DNA from: Limnobacter parvus | GTDB lineage: Bacteria; Pseudomonadota; Gammaproteobacteria; Burkholderiales; Burkholderiaceae_B | Length of the DNA stretch: 64,000 nucleotides | Assembly (NCBI RefSeq): GCF_024623725.1 | Contig: NZ_JANKHG010000017.1 | Span: forward strand, 62,001 to 126,000 | Reading direction: 5' to 3' | Shown here: positions 8,592-16,961 of the stretch, piece after piece | How positions within the stretch are numbered: position 1 is the stretch's first letter | How the letters are laid out: each line of letters opens with the position of its first letter | The notes under the pieces: generated by a model | Seen by the model: the letters and a program-made list of their open reading frames with translations, nothing else | What the model was told of the DNA's origin: nothing | Database searches by the model: none | Made by a program: the position numbers and the translations under genes

Positions 8592-10739
8592 TTGAAAGTA
8601 GCTGCTGTGTCAGATGTAGCACCAAATAAAGATTTGTATTTGAATCGCGAATTGGGTGTTTTGGCCTTTAACCGCCGGGTTTTGGCCATGGCTGAAGACG
8701 AGAGCGTGCCTTTGCTTGAGAGGTTGAAGTACCTTTGCATTGTTTCAAGCAATATGGATGAGTTTTTCGAAATTCGTGTTTCAGGCCTTCAGGAACAAAT
8801 TCGTCAAAACCCGGAGTTCAAGGACAAAGACGGACTGAGTGCCTTGGAAACTCTGCACCGAGTGTCGGTTTTTTCTCAGGAAATTGTTGAGCAGCAGTAT
8901 CGCCTGCTCAATGATTCCGTGTTGCCTGCTTTGCGGGAAGAGGGCATTGCCCTAATGACACTGGCCACTTGGAATGAAGAACAGGCTCATTGGGCTCGCC
9001 AGTACTTTCGCCATGAGGTGTTGCCGGTGCTGACTCCAATTGGCCTTGACCCGGCCCATCCTTTTCCGCGTGTGTTGAACAAGTCACTGAACTTCGCTGT
9101 AGAGTTGACTGGGCACGATGCATTTGGCAGGGCCTCGAATGTGGCAATTGTTCAAGCGCCGCGAGCACTGCCACGGCTGGTACGCATGCCCTCCAACCTG
9201 TCGGGTTACGAGCACGGGTTTGTGATGCTGACCTCGATTTTACAGGCCTTCATTCCTGAGTTATTTCCGGGCATGGAAGTACACGGTGTGTATCAATTCC
9301 GTGTAACGCGCAACAGCGACTTGTATGTGGACGAGGAAGAAATTACCAATTTGCGTGTTGCATTGCAGGGCGAGCTCTCGCAACGTCATTTTGGAGATGC
9401 TGTACGCTTGGAGGTGTCGGACCAGACAACCCCCGACATGACAGCCCGGCTTTTGAAAGAATTCGGTTTGCCTGAACAGGCGCTTTATCGGGTAAATGGC
9501 CCCGTGAACTTGGTGCGGCTGATGCAATTGCCTGATTGGGTTGACCGCCCAGACCTGAAATTTATTCCGTTTACCCCAGGAAGGCCTGAGGCCTTGGTCA
9601 AGCAGCCGGATATTTTCAAAGCGATTCAAAAAGGCGATGTGTTGCTGCACCATCCCTATCAAAGTTTTAGTCCTGTTCTGGAATTCATCAAAAAAGCGGC
9701 GACCGACCCAGATGTTGTGGCGATCAAGCAAACGATTTATAGAACAGGCACAGAATCTGTTTTGATGGAAAGCTTGCTGGCTGCTGCGCGCAGTGGCAAA
9801 GAAGTGACTGTTGTTCTTGAATTGATGGCACGCTTTGATGAAGAGGCCAATATCAACTGGGCCTCCAAACTGGAGCGGGTGGGGGCGCACGTGGTGTACG
9901 GGGTTGTGGGGCAAAAAACCCACGCCAAAATGTTGATGGTGGTGCGTCGCGAGAAAAATGAAACCGGCAAACTGATGTTGCGACGGTATGTGCATTTGGG
10001 TACGGGTAATTACCATCCGAAAACTGCTCGTTTGTACACTGATTTTGGTTTGTTTTCGTGTGATGAGTCGTTGGGCCACGATGTTCATGAGGTGTTCAAT
10101 CACCTTACAGGCTTGGGCCGAGCACGCAAGCTCAGCAAGATCTGGAATTCTCCATTCAACCTGCACAGCAATGTGGTAATCGCTGTGCGCAAGGAAGCTG
10201 AACTTGCAAAGGCTGGCAAGAAAAGCCGCATCATTGCTCGCATGAATGCGCTGCTAGAGCCACATTTGATCAATGAGCTTTACGCTGCTTCTCAAGCTGG
10301 TGTGAAGATTGATTTGATTGTGCGTGGCGTATGTGCCTTGCGACCGGGTGTGGCGGGTCTAAGCGAGAACATCACGGTCAGATCGGTGATTGGTCGTTTG
10401 CTTGAACACAGCCGTGTGTTTTATTTCAGCAATGATGGCGAGGACGAGGTGTACATTTCCAGTGCTGACTGGATGGACCGCAACTTCTTCCGCCGGGTTG
10501 AGTTGGCGGTGCCTATCACCGACAAGAAGTTGAAAAAACGCGTGATCGACGAAGGTTTGAAAATGTTGCTGGCCGACAATATTTTGGCTTGGACCATGGA
10601 TGCGCAGGGAAAGTACACGCGCAGAAAGCCTTCAGGAGCGCGACGAATCAATTCTCAGAACCAAATTTTGAGAACCCTTGCAGCATCTTTTGTCGAGCAA
10701 AACGAGACATCGGTGTCCGACAATCCTGAATTGGCCTAG
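8592..10739 (+). CDS. ppk1: Polyphosphate kinase PPK1
   Basis: A 715-residue enzyme that reversibly polymerises the gamma-phosphate of ATP into polyphosphate at the inner membrane. The four PPK1 domains are present: an N-terminal helical domain with SSNMDEFFEIRV, a head domain, and two phospholipase-D-like catalytic domains. The autophosphorylated histidine lies in VHLGTGNYH, and the second conserved histidine is in LEHSRVFYF, followed by VYISSADWMDRN. The TTG at 8592 is preferred because GGAG lies seven bases before it and the length fits the family; the open frame further upstream runs into ppx on the other strand. It is divergent from ppx and convergent with relA. Confidence 0.95.
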   Translation: MKVAAVSDVAPNKDLYLNRELGVLAFNRRVLAMAEDESVPLLERLKYLCIVSSNMDEFFEIRVSGLQEQIRQNPEFKDKDGLSALETLHRVSVFSQEIVEQQYRLLNDSVLPALREEGIALMTLATWNEEQAHWARQYFRHEVLPVLTPIGLDPAHPFPRVLNKSLNFAVELTGHDAFGRASNVAIVQAPRALPRLVRMPSNLSGYEHGFVMLTSILQAFIPELFPGMEVHGVYQFRVTRNSDLYVDEEEITNLRVALQGELSQRHFGDAVRLEVSDQTTPDMTARLLKEFGLPEQALYRVNGPVNLVRLMQLPDWVDRPDLKFIPFTPGRPEALVKQPDIFKAIQKGDVLLHHPYQSFSPVLEFIKKAATDPDVVAIKQTIYRTGTESVLMESLLAAARSGKEVTVVLELMARFDEEANINWASKLERVGAHVVYGVVGQKTHAKMLMVVRREKNETGKLMLRRYVHLGTGNYHPKTARLYTDFGLFSCDESLGHDVHEVFNHLTGLGRARKLSKIWNSPFNLHSNVVIAVRKEAELAKAGKKSRIIARMNALLEPHLINELYAASQAGVKIDLIVRGVCALRPGVAGLSENITVRSVIGRLLEHSRVFYFSNDGEDEVYISSADWMDRNFFRRVELAVPITDKKLKKRVIDEGLKMLLADNILAWTMDAQGKYTRRKPSGARRINSQNQILRTLAASFVEQNETSVSDNPELA

Positions 10740-10778
10740 CCGTTGCTGCTAGTCAGGTGGTGTATTGGAACGCACTGT

Positions 10779-13073
10779 TCAACGCCGCCTGACCTCAAAA
10801 ACCCCGTTCACTTCTAGCAGATGGGTAAGTGCAGCGCGTAGCTGTTCACCACTGCTGACCTCTGCTGTGAACTGCATTTTCGCGACGCCACGCTGTGTTT
10901 CAGTTTGCACTCCGATAACATTGATTTTGTCTTTGGAGAACACTTCCGTAATGTCCCGCAGCAGGCTTTGCCTGTCGTTTGCAGTCACCGCGATGTCGAC
11001 AGGGTAATGAAGGCCTTCGTCTTCTCCCCATGTTGTTTCAATGAGTCGCTCGGGCTGGCGACGCATGACCTCTGCCAAATTTGAGCAGCCCAATCGATGA
11101 ATTGAAACGCCCTTGCCACGGGTCACAAAGCCAATAATCGGGTCAGGAGGCGCCGGGCGGCAGCAACGCGCTAGGTTGGTCATCAGTGTGCTCACCCCAA
11201 CTACCAATACACCTGAATCTTTGCCAGCAGAGTTACCCAATGAACCAGGTTTGCGTTTGTTCAGCAGTTCAACGTGCTCATCGTCTGACAAAGGTCCCGA
11301 AGGGTGCAGGTCGCTGCGCAGGGCGTTTTCAATGGCGCGCGGGCGGATTTCTTCCCGTGCCAAGGCGACATACAGGTCCTCTGGCTTTTCATAGCCCAGA
11401 ATTTGCGCCAGCAATTCCTGGTTTTGGGAAGTTCGCCCGATCCGTTGAAGCTCTCGCTCAGCAACTGCGCGCCCGCGTTCAAGCGTTTCCTTGCGTTCCT
11501 GTTGAGCAAACCACTGCTTTACTTTTTGACGTGCGCGGTGGCTGATCAGGTATTTTTGAGTGGGGTTCAGCCAGTCACGTGATGGACCGTTTGCTGCATC
11601 ACCCCTTGCGCTGACAATTTCGACAGTTTGACCGTTGTCCAGTGCCGTGTTCAGTTGCACCATTTGGCCGTTCACCTTGGCACCCCGGCACCGGTGGCCA
11701 AGCTCGGTGTGGACGTGGTAAGCAAAATCGAGTGGGGTACTGCCTGTGGGCAATTCGACCACTTTAGCCTGGGGCGTGAACACATAAACGCGATCATTTA
11801 GCGCGCTGGTCTTCATTTCCTGGGCCCAGTCACTGGCTTCGCCCATGGTGTCAGTGACGTCTTTTTGCCAAGCTAGAAGTTGGCGCAGAAGCGCTATTCT
11901 TTCCTCGAACTGACCTTCAGCTCGACTTTCACCGGTGTAACCGTCTTTGCCCGATTCCTTGTAGCGCCAGTGAGCAGCCACGCCGTATTCGGCAAACTGG
12001 TGCATGGCCTCGGTGCGAATTTGCACTTCCAGAGTTTTGCCGGTTTCATCTTGAACCACGGTGTGCAGGCTTTGATAACCGTTGGGTTTGGGTTTGCTGA
12101 TGTAGTCGTCAAATTCCTCAGCAATCGGGGTCCAGAGATTGTGCACAATGCCCAACGCCGTGTAGCAATCGTCTACGGTGTCTACGATGACGCGGCACGC
12201 GCGAACATCGTAGAGTTTGTCGAAACTTAAACCCTTGCCACGCATTTTGTTCCAAATGCTGTAAATGTGTTTCGGGCGGCCTGTGATCTCGCAATGAATG
12301 CCAGCGAGCAGCAGGTTTTCCTTGATGCTGGTCATCGCTGATTCTATAAATGCTTCGCGTTCAATGCGCTTTTCATCCAGCATCTTGGCCACGTTCTTGT
12401 ACGTCACAGGCTGCAAAATGCGGAAAGATAAATCTTCCAGTTCCCATTTCAGCTGCCACAAACCCAGGCGGTTGGCTAGGGGCGCGTACAGATCAAGTGT
12501 TTCCTGCGCATGAGAGACCGCATAGGGCCACAGCGGCCCCTTTTCGTTTTTGATGTCTTCGTGGCTGGTGAAGTGCCGCAAGGTTTGTAAGCGGGAACAC
12601 AGGCGGATCATGATGACGCGAATGTCGGTCGACATCGCGAGCAGCATTTTTCTCAGCGTTTCAATTTGATCTGCCCAACGCAGTGTTTCTATTGTCGTGC
12701 GAGTGGCGCTGGGCCCCACCATGGACCGCATTTTGAAAAGTTTGCGCAAGCTGGCGAGCATTCGACCCACCTCTTCACCAAACTTTTTCTCCATGTGGCT
12801 TTCGAGGTGCTTGTCAAAAAACACCAAAGGTCCCAAAGCGCCCGCAATGCGGGTGTTCGCATCGGCTCGAAGTTCAGCAAGCAGGTCAGCCACGGCAAGC
12901 ATGTGGGCAATTGCTGATTCCTGAGTGTCCAACAAGTGGTCGGCAGCGTGAGTACGTGCGTAATTAAGCGCTTCTTCCACGCGTGCTGCGTCAAATTTGT
13001 TCAGCAACACCAAGGCCGGAGCTGATGCGCTGCCGCTTTTTTCAGTACCCAGTGTTGAAGAAACAGAAACCAT
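10779..13073 (-). CDS. relA: RelA-type (p)ppGpp synthetase with degenerate hydrolase domain
   Basis: A 764-residue RelA/SpoT homologue that makes (p)ppGpp from ATP and GTP/GDP on starved ribosomes. The N-terminal domain follows the HD fold pattern but the catalytic His-Asp pair is missing: the stretch around residues 77-100 reads GALGPLVFFDKHLESHMEKK, so hydrolysis is unlikely. The synthetase domain is intact (GRPKHIYSIWNKM, LYDVRACRVIV, KPKPNGYQSLHTVV). A TGS domain (VYVFTPQAKVVELPTGSTPL) and a C-terminal ACT domain follow. These traits match RelA rather than the bifunctional SpoT. It ends convergently with ppk, linking stringent response and polyphosphate only by position. Confidence 0.93.
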   Translation of the reverse strand: MVSVSSTLGTEKSGSASAPALVLLNKFDAARVEEALNYARTHAADHLLDTQESAIAHMLAVADLLAELRADANTRIAGALGPLVFFDKHLESHMEKKFGEEVGRMLASLRKLFKMRSMVGPSATRTTIETLRWADQIETLRKMLLAMSTDIRVIMIRLCSRLQTLRHFTSHEDIKNEKGPLWPYAVSHAQETLDLYAPLANRLGLWQLKWELEDLSFRILQPVTYKNVAKMLDEKRIEREAFIESAMTSIKENLLLAGIHCEITGRPKHIYSIWNKMRGKGLSFDKLYDVRACRVIVDTVDDCYTALGIVHNLWTPIAEEFDDYISKPKPNGYQSLHTVVQDETGKTLEVQIRTEAMHQFAEYGVAAHWRYKESGKDGYTGESRAEGQFEERIALLRQLLAWQKDVTDTMGEASDWAQEMKTSALNDRVYVFTPQAKVVELPTGSTPLDFAYHVHTELGHRCRGAKVNGQMVQLNTALDNGQTVEIVSARGDAANGPSRDWLNPTQKYLISHRARQKVKQWFAQQERKETLERGRAVAERELQRIGRTSQNQELLAQILGYEKPEDLYVALAREEIRPRAIENALRSDLHPSGPLSDDEHVELLNKRKPGSLGNSAGKDSGVLVVGVSTLMTNLARCCRPAPPDPIIGFVTRGKGVSIHRLGCSNLAEVMRRQPERLIETTWGEDEGLHYPVDIAVTANDRQSLLRDITEVFSKDKINVIGVQTETQRGVAKMQFTAEVSSGEQLRAALTHLLEVNGVFEVRRR

Positions 13074-13103
13074 GTGTGCTTGCGTGAAATCGATGAAAAC
13101 AGT

Positions 13104-13964
13104 TTAAAACAAAAAGTCGCGAACAATATTAATTTGATCGTTCTGCATAAAGGTTGGGGCGTGCCCCACACCTTTTACTTCGATAACGCGTGGTTTTGGG
13201 CCTCGTTGACTCATCGTTTCCGCAGTGTGTGGGCTTAACAGGTCTGAATGTTCGCCGCGAACGAGGAGTGTATTTGCTTTGATGTTGTCGTAGGCGGCCC
13301 AAAGTGCAGCCTCGTGAAGCCGGTTGGTGGATTCGGACAGATTTTGAAAAGCCTGCCCAATGGCTGGGTCGTAATGGGGTAACCATTCACCATTTTTTTG
13401 CACCAAGACGGAATCGGTTAAATCATTCCATTGCGATTCAGTGTGTGGACCAAATGGTTGGGAAATTGTTCGAATGTATTTGCGTGCTTCATCAAGTGCC
13501 TGAAATTTGACAGGTTTGCCCACATACTCGCCAATGCGTTGCAGGGCTGTAAAATTCAAGGTAGGGCCTACATCGTTCAAAATTAACTTGCGGATTGGAT
13601 TGTTTGGCAAGCTTGCGTAACCCATGCCGATCAGCCCGCCCATGGATGTACCTAACCAATCCAGCGTTTTTGCGTTTAAACGCGCCACCAAGGCCACGCA
13701 AGCATTTACATAGGTGGGAACCGCGTAAAGTGCGGGATCGGGCAGCCAGTCAGATTGACCACGCCCGGGCATGTCGGCCGCTACCACGCGCACGTCCTTG
13801 CCCAGGTTTTGGGCCATTGCTTCAAAATCGGCGCTGATGCGTGTTAACCCATGCACACACAACAACACATGTGGGTTGTCGGGTTCACCCCATTCGCGAT
13901 AGGCTAGTTTGTGTAAGCCTTGTGGGCTTAACCATTGCACGGTGTGCAAGCGCGCTGTCAGCAT
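13104..13964 (-). CDS. Alpha/beta hydrolase
   Basis: A 286-residue cytoplasmic alpha/beta hydrolase. The oxyanion-hole motif VHGLTR is near residue 38, the nucleophile elbow GTSMGG near 105, and the catalytic histidine in GVGHAPT near 268; the acid is probably the Asp in GEHSDLL. No signal peptide. The substrate is not evident; this fold covers esterases, lactonases and C-C hydrolases. Its start is 71 bases from the divergent bdhA start, so they may share a control region, and relA lies 30 bases downstream, so it may be transcribed together with this gene. Confidence 0.88.
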   Translation of the reverse strand: MLTARLHTVQWLSPQGLHKLAYREWGEPDNPHVLLCVHGLTRISADFEAMAQNLGKDVRVVAADMPGRGQSDWLPDPALYAVPTYVNACVALVARLNAKTLDWLGTSMGGLIGMGYASLPNNPIRKLILNDVGPTLNFTALQRIGEYVGKPVKFQALDEARKYIRTISQPFGPHTESQWNDLTDSVLVQKNGEWLPHYDPAIGQAFQNLSESTNRLHEAALWAAYDNIKANTLLVRGEHSDLLSPHTAETMSQRGPKPRVIEVKGVGHAPTFMQNDQINIVRDFLF

Positions 13965-14035
13965 TGTTGAATACCCCTTGGCTTATATATTTGTCTTTAG
14001 TATTTCAGAGTTTATTCATTCAAAGAGGTTCATCG

Positions 14036-14818
14036 GTGGATTTTAAGAACATGAATGCCCTGGTCACAGGTTCTACCAGCGGAATTGGTCTGGGTATTGC
14101 CCAGCGTTTGGCAAGCAAAGGCATGAATGTCATGCTGAATGGCTTTGGTACACCACAGCAAATTGATGCGGCCAAGCAAAGCGTTGAATCGCTCGGTGTG
14201 AAAGTTGGTTACCACGGCGCAGATCTGAGCAAGCCCGATGAAATTGAAGATTTGATGAAGAGTACCGAGGCCTTGTTTGGACAGGTTGATGTATTGGTGA
14301 ACAATGCGGGTATTCAGCATGTGGCGCCTGTTGAGAGCTTCGATCCAGCCAAATGGGATGCGGTAATTGCCATTAATCTGACTGCTGTATTTCATACCAC
14401 ACGCCTTGCTTTACCGGGCATGCAAGCTCGAAACTGGGGTCGTATTGTGAACATTGCTTCTGCCCACGGTTTGGTGGCTTCAGCCAATAAATCTGCTTAT
14501 GTGGCGGCCAAGCACGGTGTAGTGGGCCTGACCAAGGTAGTGGCTTTGGAAAATGCGAAAACTGGTGTGACCTGCAACGCAGTTTGCCCAGGCTGGGTGT
14601 TAACCCCCTTGGTGCAAGCGCAGGTGGATGCGCGTGCGCAGAAAGAAGGTGTTTCTGTGGAGCAGGCAAAAGTAGGCTTGTTGAGTGAAAAGCAGCCTTC
14701 CCAAGAATTTGTAACGCCTGAGCAGTTGGGCGGCTTGGTTGCATTTTTGTGTTCGGACGATGCCCAGGAAGTAAGGGGTGTGGCGTGGAATATGGACGGC
14801 GGGTGGGTAGCGCAGTAA
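14036..14818 (+). CDS. bdhA: D-3-hydroxybutyrate dehydrogenase (short-chain dehydrogenase)
   Basis: A 260-residue short-chain dehydrogenase that interconverts 3-hydroxybutyrate and acetoacetate with NAD, a step in use of polyhydroxybutyrate. The nucleotide motif TGSTSGIG is at residues 11-18, NNAG near 90, the catalytic Ser in NIASAHG and the YxxxK pair in YVAAK. The substrate signature ACNAVCPGWVLTPLV-like segment (CNAVCPGWVLTPLVQAQ) and the C-terminal WNMDGGWVAQ fit this enzyme closely. The GTG at 14036 has AAAGAGG seven bases upstream; longer starts would overlap the divergent hydrolase. Confidence 0.92.
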   Translation: MDFKNMNALVTGSTSGIGLGIAQRLASKGMNVMLNGFGTPQQIDAAKQSVESLGVKVGYHGADLSKPDEIEDLMKSTEALFGQVDVLVNNAGIQHVAPVESFDPAKWDAVIAINLTAVFHTTRLALPGMQARNWGRIVNIASAHGLVASANKSAYVAAKHGVVGLTKVVALENAKTGVTCNAVCPGWVLTPLVQAQVDARAQKEGVSVEQAKVGLLSEKQPSQEFVTPEQLGGLVAFLCSDDAQEVRGVAWNMDGGWVAQ

Positions 14819-14839
14819 TTGGCGCGGGTTTATCGCCAA

Positions 14840-14866
14840 CTCGTCGTGGGTTGCCTGTTCCGCACT
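14840..14866. repeat. Dispersed intergenic repeat, copy 2
   Basis: It matches 6814-6839 over 26-27 bases, with an extra base in the middle and a few substitutions. Both copies occupy spacers between convergent genes. Confidence 0.5.
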
Positions 14867-14905
14867 AAGCCAAGCCCTCCAAAACTGACGGTCGGGTCTT
14901 GGCTT
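14867..14905 (+). terminator. Possible terminator hairpin after bdhA
   Basis: Eight-base arms AAGCCAAG and CTTGGCTT enclose 23 bases that can pair further through CCC/GGG. Only a short T run (TTT) follows, so strength is doubtful. Confidence 0.35.
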
Positions 14906-15190
14906 TCGCTGATCGCGACCGTTTGGCCCTGCACTCAAAGCCGGCAAGTTTTCTGACCGGTCAGCGTGCGACAACTTGCAAGTTCAGTTCTGAGCCACCC
15001 GCCAAATCGCGCGTGCGTGATCAATACTGGCTTCTTTGCTGGCCTAGGTTGTAGCCCAATCAGCAGCGATGTTCCAATGGTTTCGCCTTCAAAAAGGGAA
15101 ATACAGGTTTTCAGGCGAAGCGTTGGGACTCGCGCCGATTCGGGCAATTAACCCATGAGCGATTAATCACGACTCGCGTCGATGGAAAAC

Positions 15191-15994
15191 TCAATCCATC
15201 CGTTGAATAGTAACTTGAACTTCCAGACTTTCCTTGCCACCCCCTGTGCGTATGCCCCGCACCGGCGACGCGCCAATAAAGTCTTTTGCCACCGCTAGCC
15301 TGCAATGATTTCCGTCGACCAAAGCTTTGTGCGTTGCATCCACTCCCAGCCATTGCTGCCGGTTTTCATCAAATACTTCTACCCACGCATGGCTGTCATG
15401 CTGCTCAACATTCGGGTTGAAGAAATAACCGCTGACATACCGCGCCGGAATATTGTGTGCACGCAAACAAGCCAGCATCACATGTGAATGGTCTTGGCAA
15501 ACCCCCTGCCCATTGTCAAAGGCCTGCATCGCCGAGTCTGCAACGGTGGTGCTGCCTTTGGTGTATTCCACTCTGTCGGCAATCGCATTGGCAAGGGCTA
15601 GCATGCGGTGCGCGAATGGAATATTCGTGTCAGCCACGAAGCTGGAAAACTCAAGCATTTCATTGTTGAATTGCGTCAGTGGTGTAGTGGGTGTGTACAC
15701 CAGCGGGTTTAGTGCATTTGTTTCGGGTGGTAAATAACCATCATGCAGTGGGTCTATTTCCACATGCCCAAACGATTGAACCGTTAAATCCCGATGTTGT
15801 TGATTCACAGAAAATGTCAATACGGTGTTGCCATGGTGGTCAACAGCCGTGCTTTGCTTGGCTGGGGTCCTGACTTTCCAGTCGACTATGCGTTGGTTGG
15901 CTTGCTGCTGTGGGGTAAGGCGCACGTGCTGAATGCTGTACAACACGGGCCAGGTATAGCGATAAGTGGTGTGGTGTTGAATGCGCAGCTTCAT
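15191..15994 (-). CDS. Transglutaminase-like cysteine protein of locus A
   Basis: A 267-residue protein with the N-terminal bacterial transglutaminase beta domain (HHTTYRYTWPVLYSIQHVRL) and a transglutaminase-like papain-fold core. The catalytic Cys is in GQGVCQDHSHVML, the His in DSHAWVEVF and the Asp in WLGVDATH. Such proteins may cut or transfer peptide bonds. It is the last gene of a three-gene operon: its ATG overlaps the end of the alpha-E gene by four bases (ATGA). No signal peptide, so it acts in the cytoplasm. Its paralogue is at 31294-32211, sharing the VCQD and VSGY motifs. Substrate unknown. Confidence 0.88.
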   Translation of the reverse strand: MKLRIQHHTTYRYTWPVLYSIQHVRLTPQQQANQRIVDWKVRTPAKQSTAVDHHGNTVLTFSVNQQHRDLTVQSFGHVEIDPLHDGYLPPETNALNPLVYTPTTPLTQFNNEMLEFSSFVADTNIPFAHRMLALANAIADRVEYTKGSTTVADSAMQAFDNGQGVCQDHSHVMLACLRAHNIPARYVSGYFFNPNVEQHDSHAWVEVFDENRQQWLGVDATHKALVDGNHCRLAVAKDFIGASPVRGIRTGGGKESLEVQVTIQRMD

Positions 15995-16950
15995 GCCTCA
16001 AGCGGTACCAGGAAGTCTTTACTAATCCGGTTGCCCAAGTCGTTCACACGTTCCAGGAAGTTGGTCAGGTAGGCATGCAGGCCCATTTGTAAAATGTCAT
16101 CAATTTGGCTGTACAAAAGTTCTGCACGCAGTTTTCCTGCGCGTCGTTCAGTGCTGGCGGAAAAGTCGTTGCGTATCATTTCTAGATTGCTACATACCTC
16201 GTTCAACGACGCCAGAAGCGAGCGTGGCATGTCATCGCGCAGTATCAGCAATTCAGCAACGCGGTCCGGTGTAATTACATCGCGATACACTTTTCGGTAA
16301 GTCTCAAACGCCGATACAGAACGCAAAATCGCTGCCCAGTGGTAATAGTCTGCATGGGGATCAGCAGTGCCTGAGTTGGCCAGCACACTGAATGGCATGC
16401 TGTGAAATTTCACATCCAGCAGGCGGGCCGTGTTGTCTGCACGCTCCAAAAAAGTACCCAGGCGAATGAAGCGAAAGGCGTCGTCTTTCAGCATGGTGCC
16501 GATGGTTACGCCGCGAGACAAATGGCTGCGAAATTTTACCCACTCGAAAAATTCAGATGGGTCACGTTCCACTGTGCCATCGGCCAGCACCTTTTTTAAT
16601 TCAAGCCATGTGGTGTTGTTGGTTTCCCAAACTTCGGTGGTTAATGCGCCGCGAACAGCCCGCGCATTTTCACGGGCGCCCTGTAGGCAGCAGTAAATGC
16701 TCGAAGGGTTGTTGGGGTCTTTCACCATAAAATCAATCACGGCTTCAGCGCTGACTTCATCGTGCCGTTCAGCAAACGATTCTGTTAATTCGCAAATCGA
16801 CAGCATGGCGCGCCAGCCTTGCTCGGCATTCTCCGGATCTTGCGGAAGCAGGGCGGTTTGTACGTTCACGTCCAGCATGCGCGCGGTGTTCTCAGCGCGT
16901 TCAATGTAACGGGCCATCCAGAACAAGTGGTCAGCAGTTCTACTTAACAT
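15991..16950 (-). CDS. Alpha-E domain protein of locus A
   Basis: A 319-residue all-helical protein of the alpha-E family, found almost only beside or fused to circularly permuted ATP-grasp proteins. The N-terminus LSRTADHLFWMARYIERAEN is the family signature, and ERADNTARLLDVKFH repeats a similar helix near residue 187. No enzyme activity has been assigned; the conserved Glu/Arg helices suggest a helper or binding role for the ATP-grasp partner. It lies 11 bases after that gene and overlaps the following transglutaminase gene, showing tight coupling. The same domain is fused to the ATP-grasp in the second locus (32216-34789). Confidence 0.88.
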   Translation of the reverse strand: MLSRTADHLFWMARYIERAENTARMLDVNVQTALLPQDPENAEQGWRAMLSICELTESFAERHDEVSAEAVIDFMVKDPNNPSSIYCCLQGARENARAVRGALTTEVWETNNTTWLELKKVLADGTVERDPSEFFEWVKFRSHLSRGVTIGTMLKDDAFRFIRLGTFLERADNTARLLDVKFHSMPFSVLANSGTADPHADYYHWAAILRSVSAFETYRKVYRDVITPDRVAELLILRDDMPRSLLASLNEVCSNLEMIRNDFSASTERRAGKLRAELLYSQIDDILQMGLHAYLTNFLERVNDLGNRISKDFLVPLEA

Positions 16951-16961
16951 GTGTGTGCTCC

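Larger units (their letters stand above)
14819..15190. other. 372-base intergenic region with repeats and a hairpin
   Basis: No convincing gene is seen. It holds the second copy of the dispersed repeat (14840-14866), an inverted repeat AAGCCAAG / CTTGGCTT (14867-14874 and 14898-14905) that could end bdhA transcription, and a 13-base direct repeat GACTCGCG(C/T)CGAT at 15127-15139 and 15171-15183. The flanking genes converge here, so the region is a 3' spacer, not a promoter. Confidence 0.6.

Noticed and set aside
9261-10166. A 301-codon frame opposite ppk.
   Set aside because: It is a His- and Gln-rich shadow of the PPK coding sequence without a domain or ribosome site.
10740-10790. GTCAGGTGG / CCGCCTGAC inverted repeat between ppk and relA as a terminator.
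   Set aside because: The loop is long, there is no T run and the right arm runs into the relA coding end; too weak to list.
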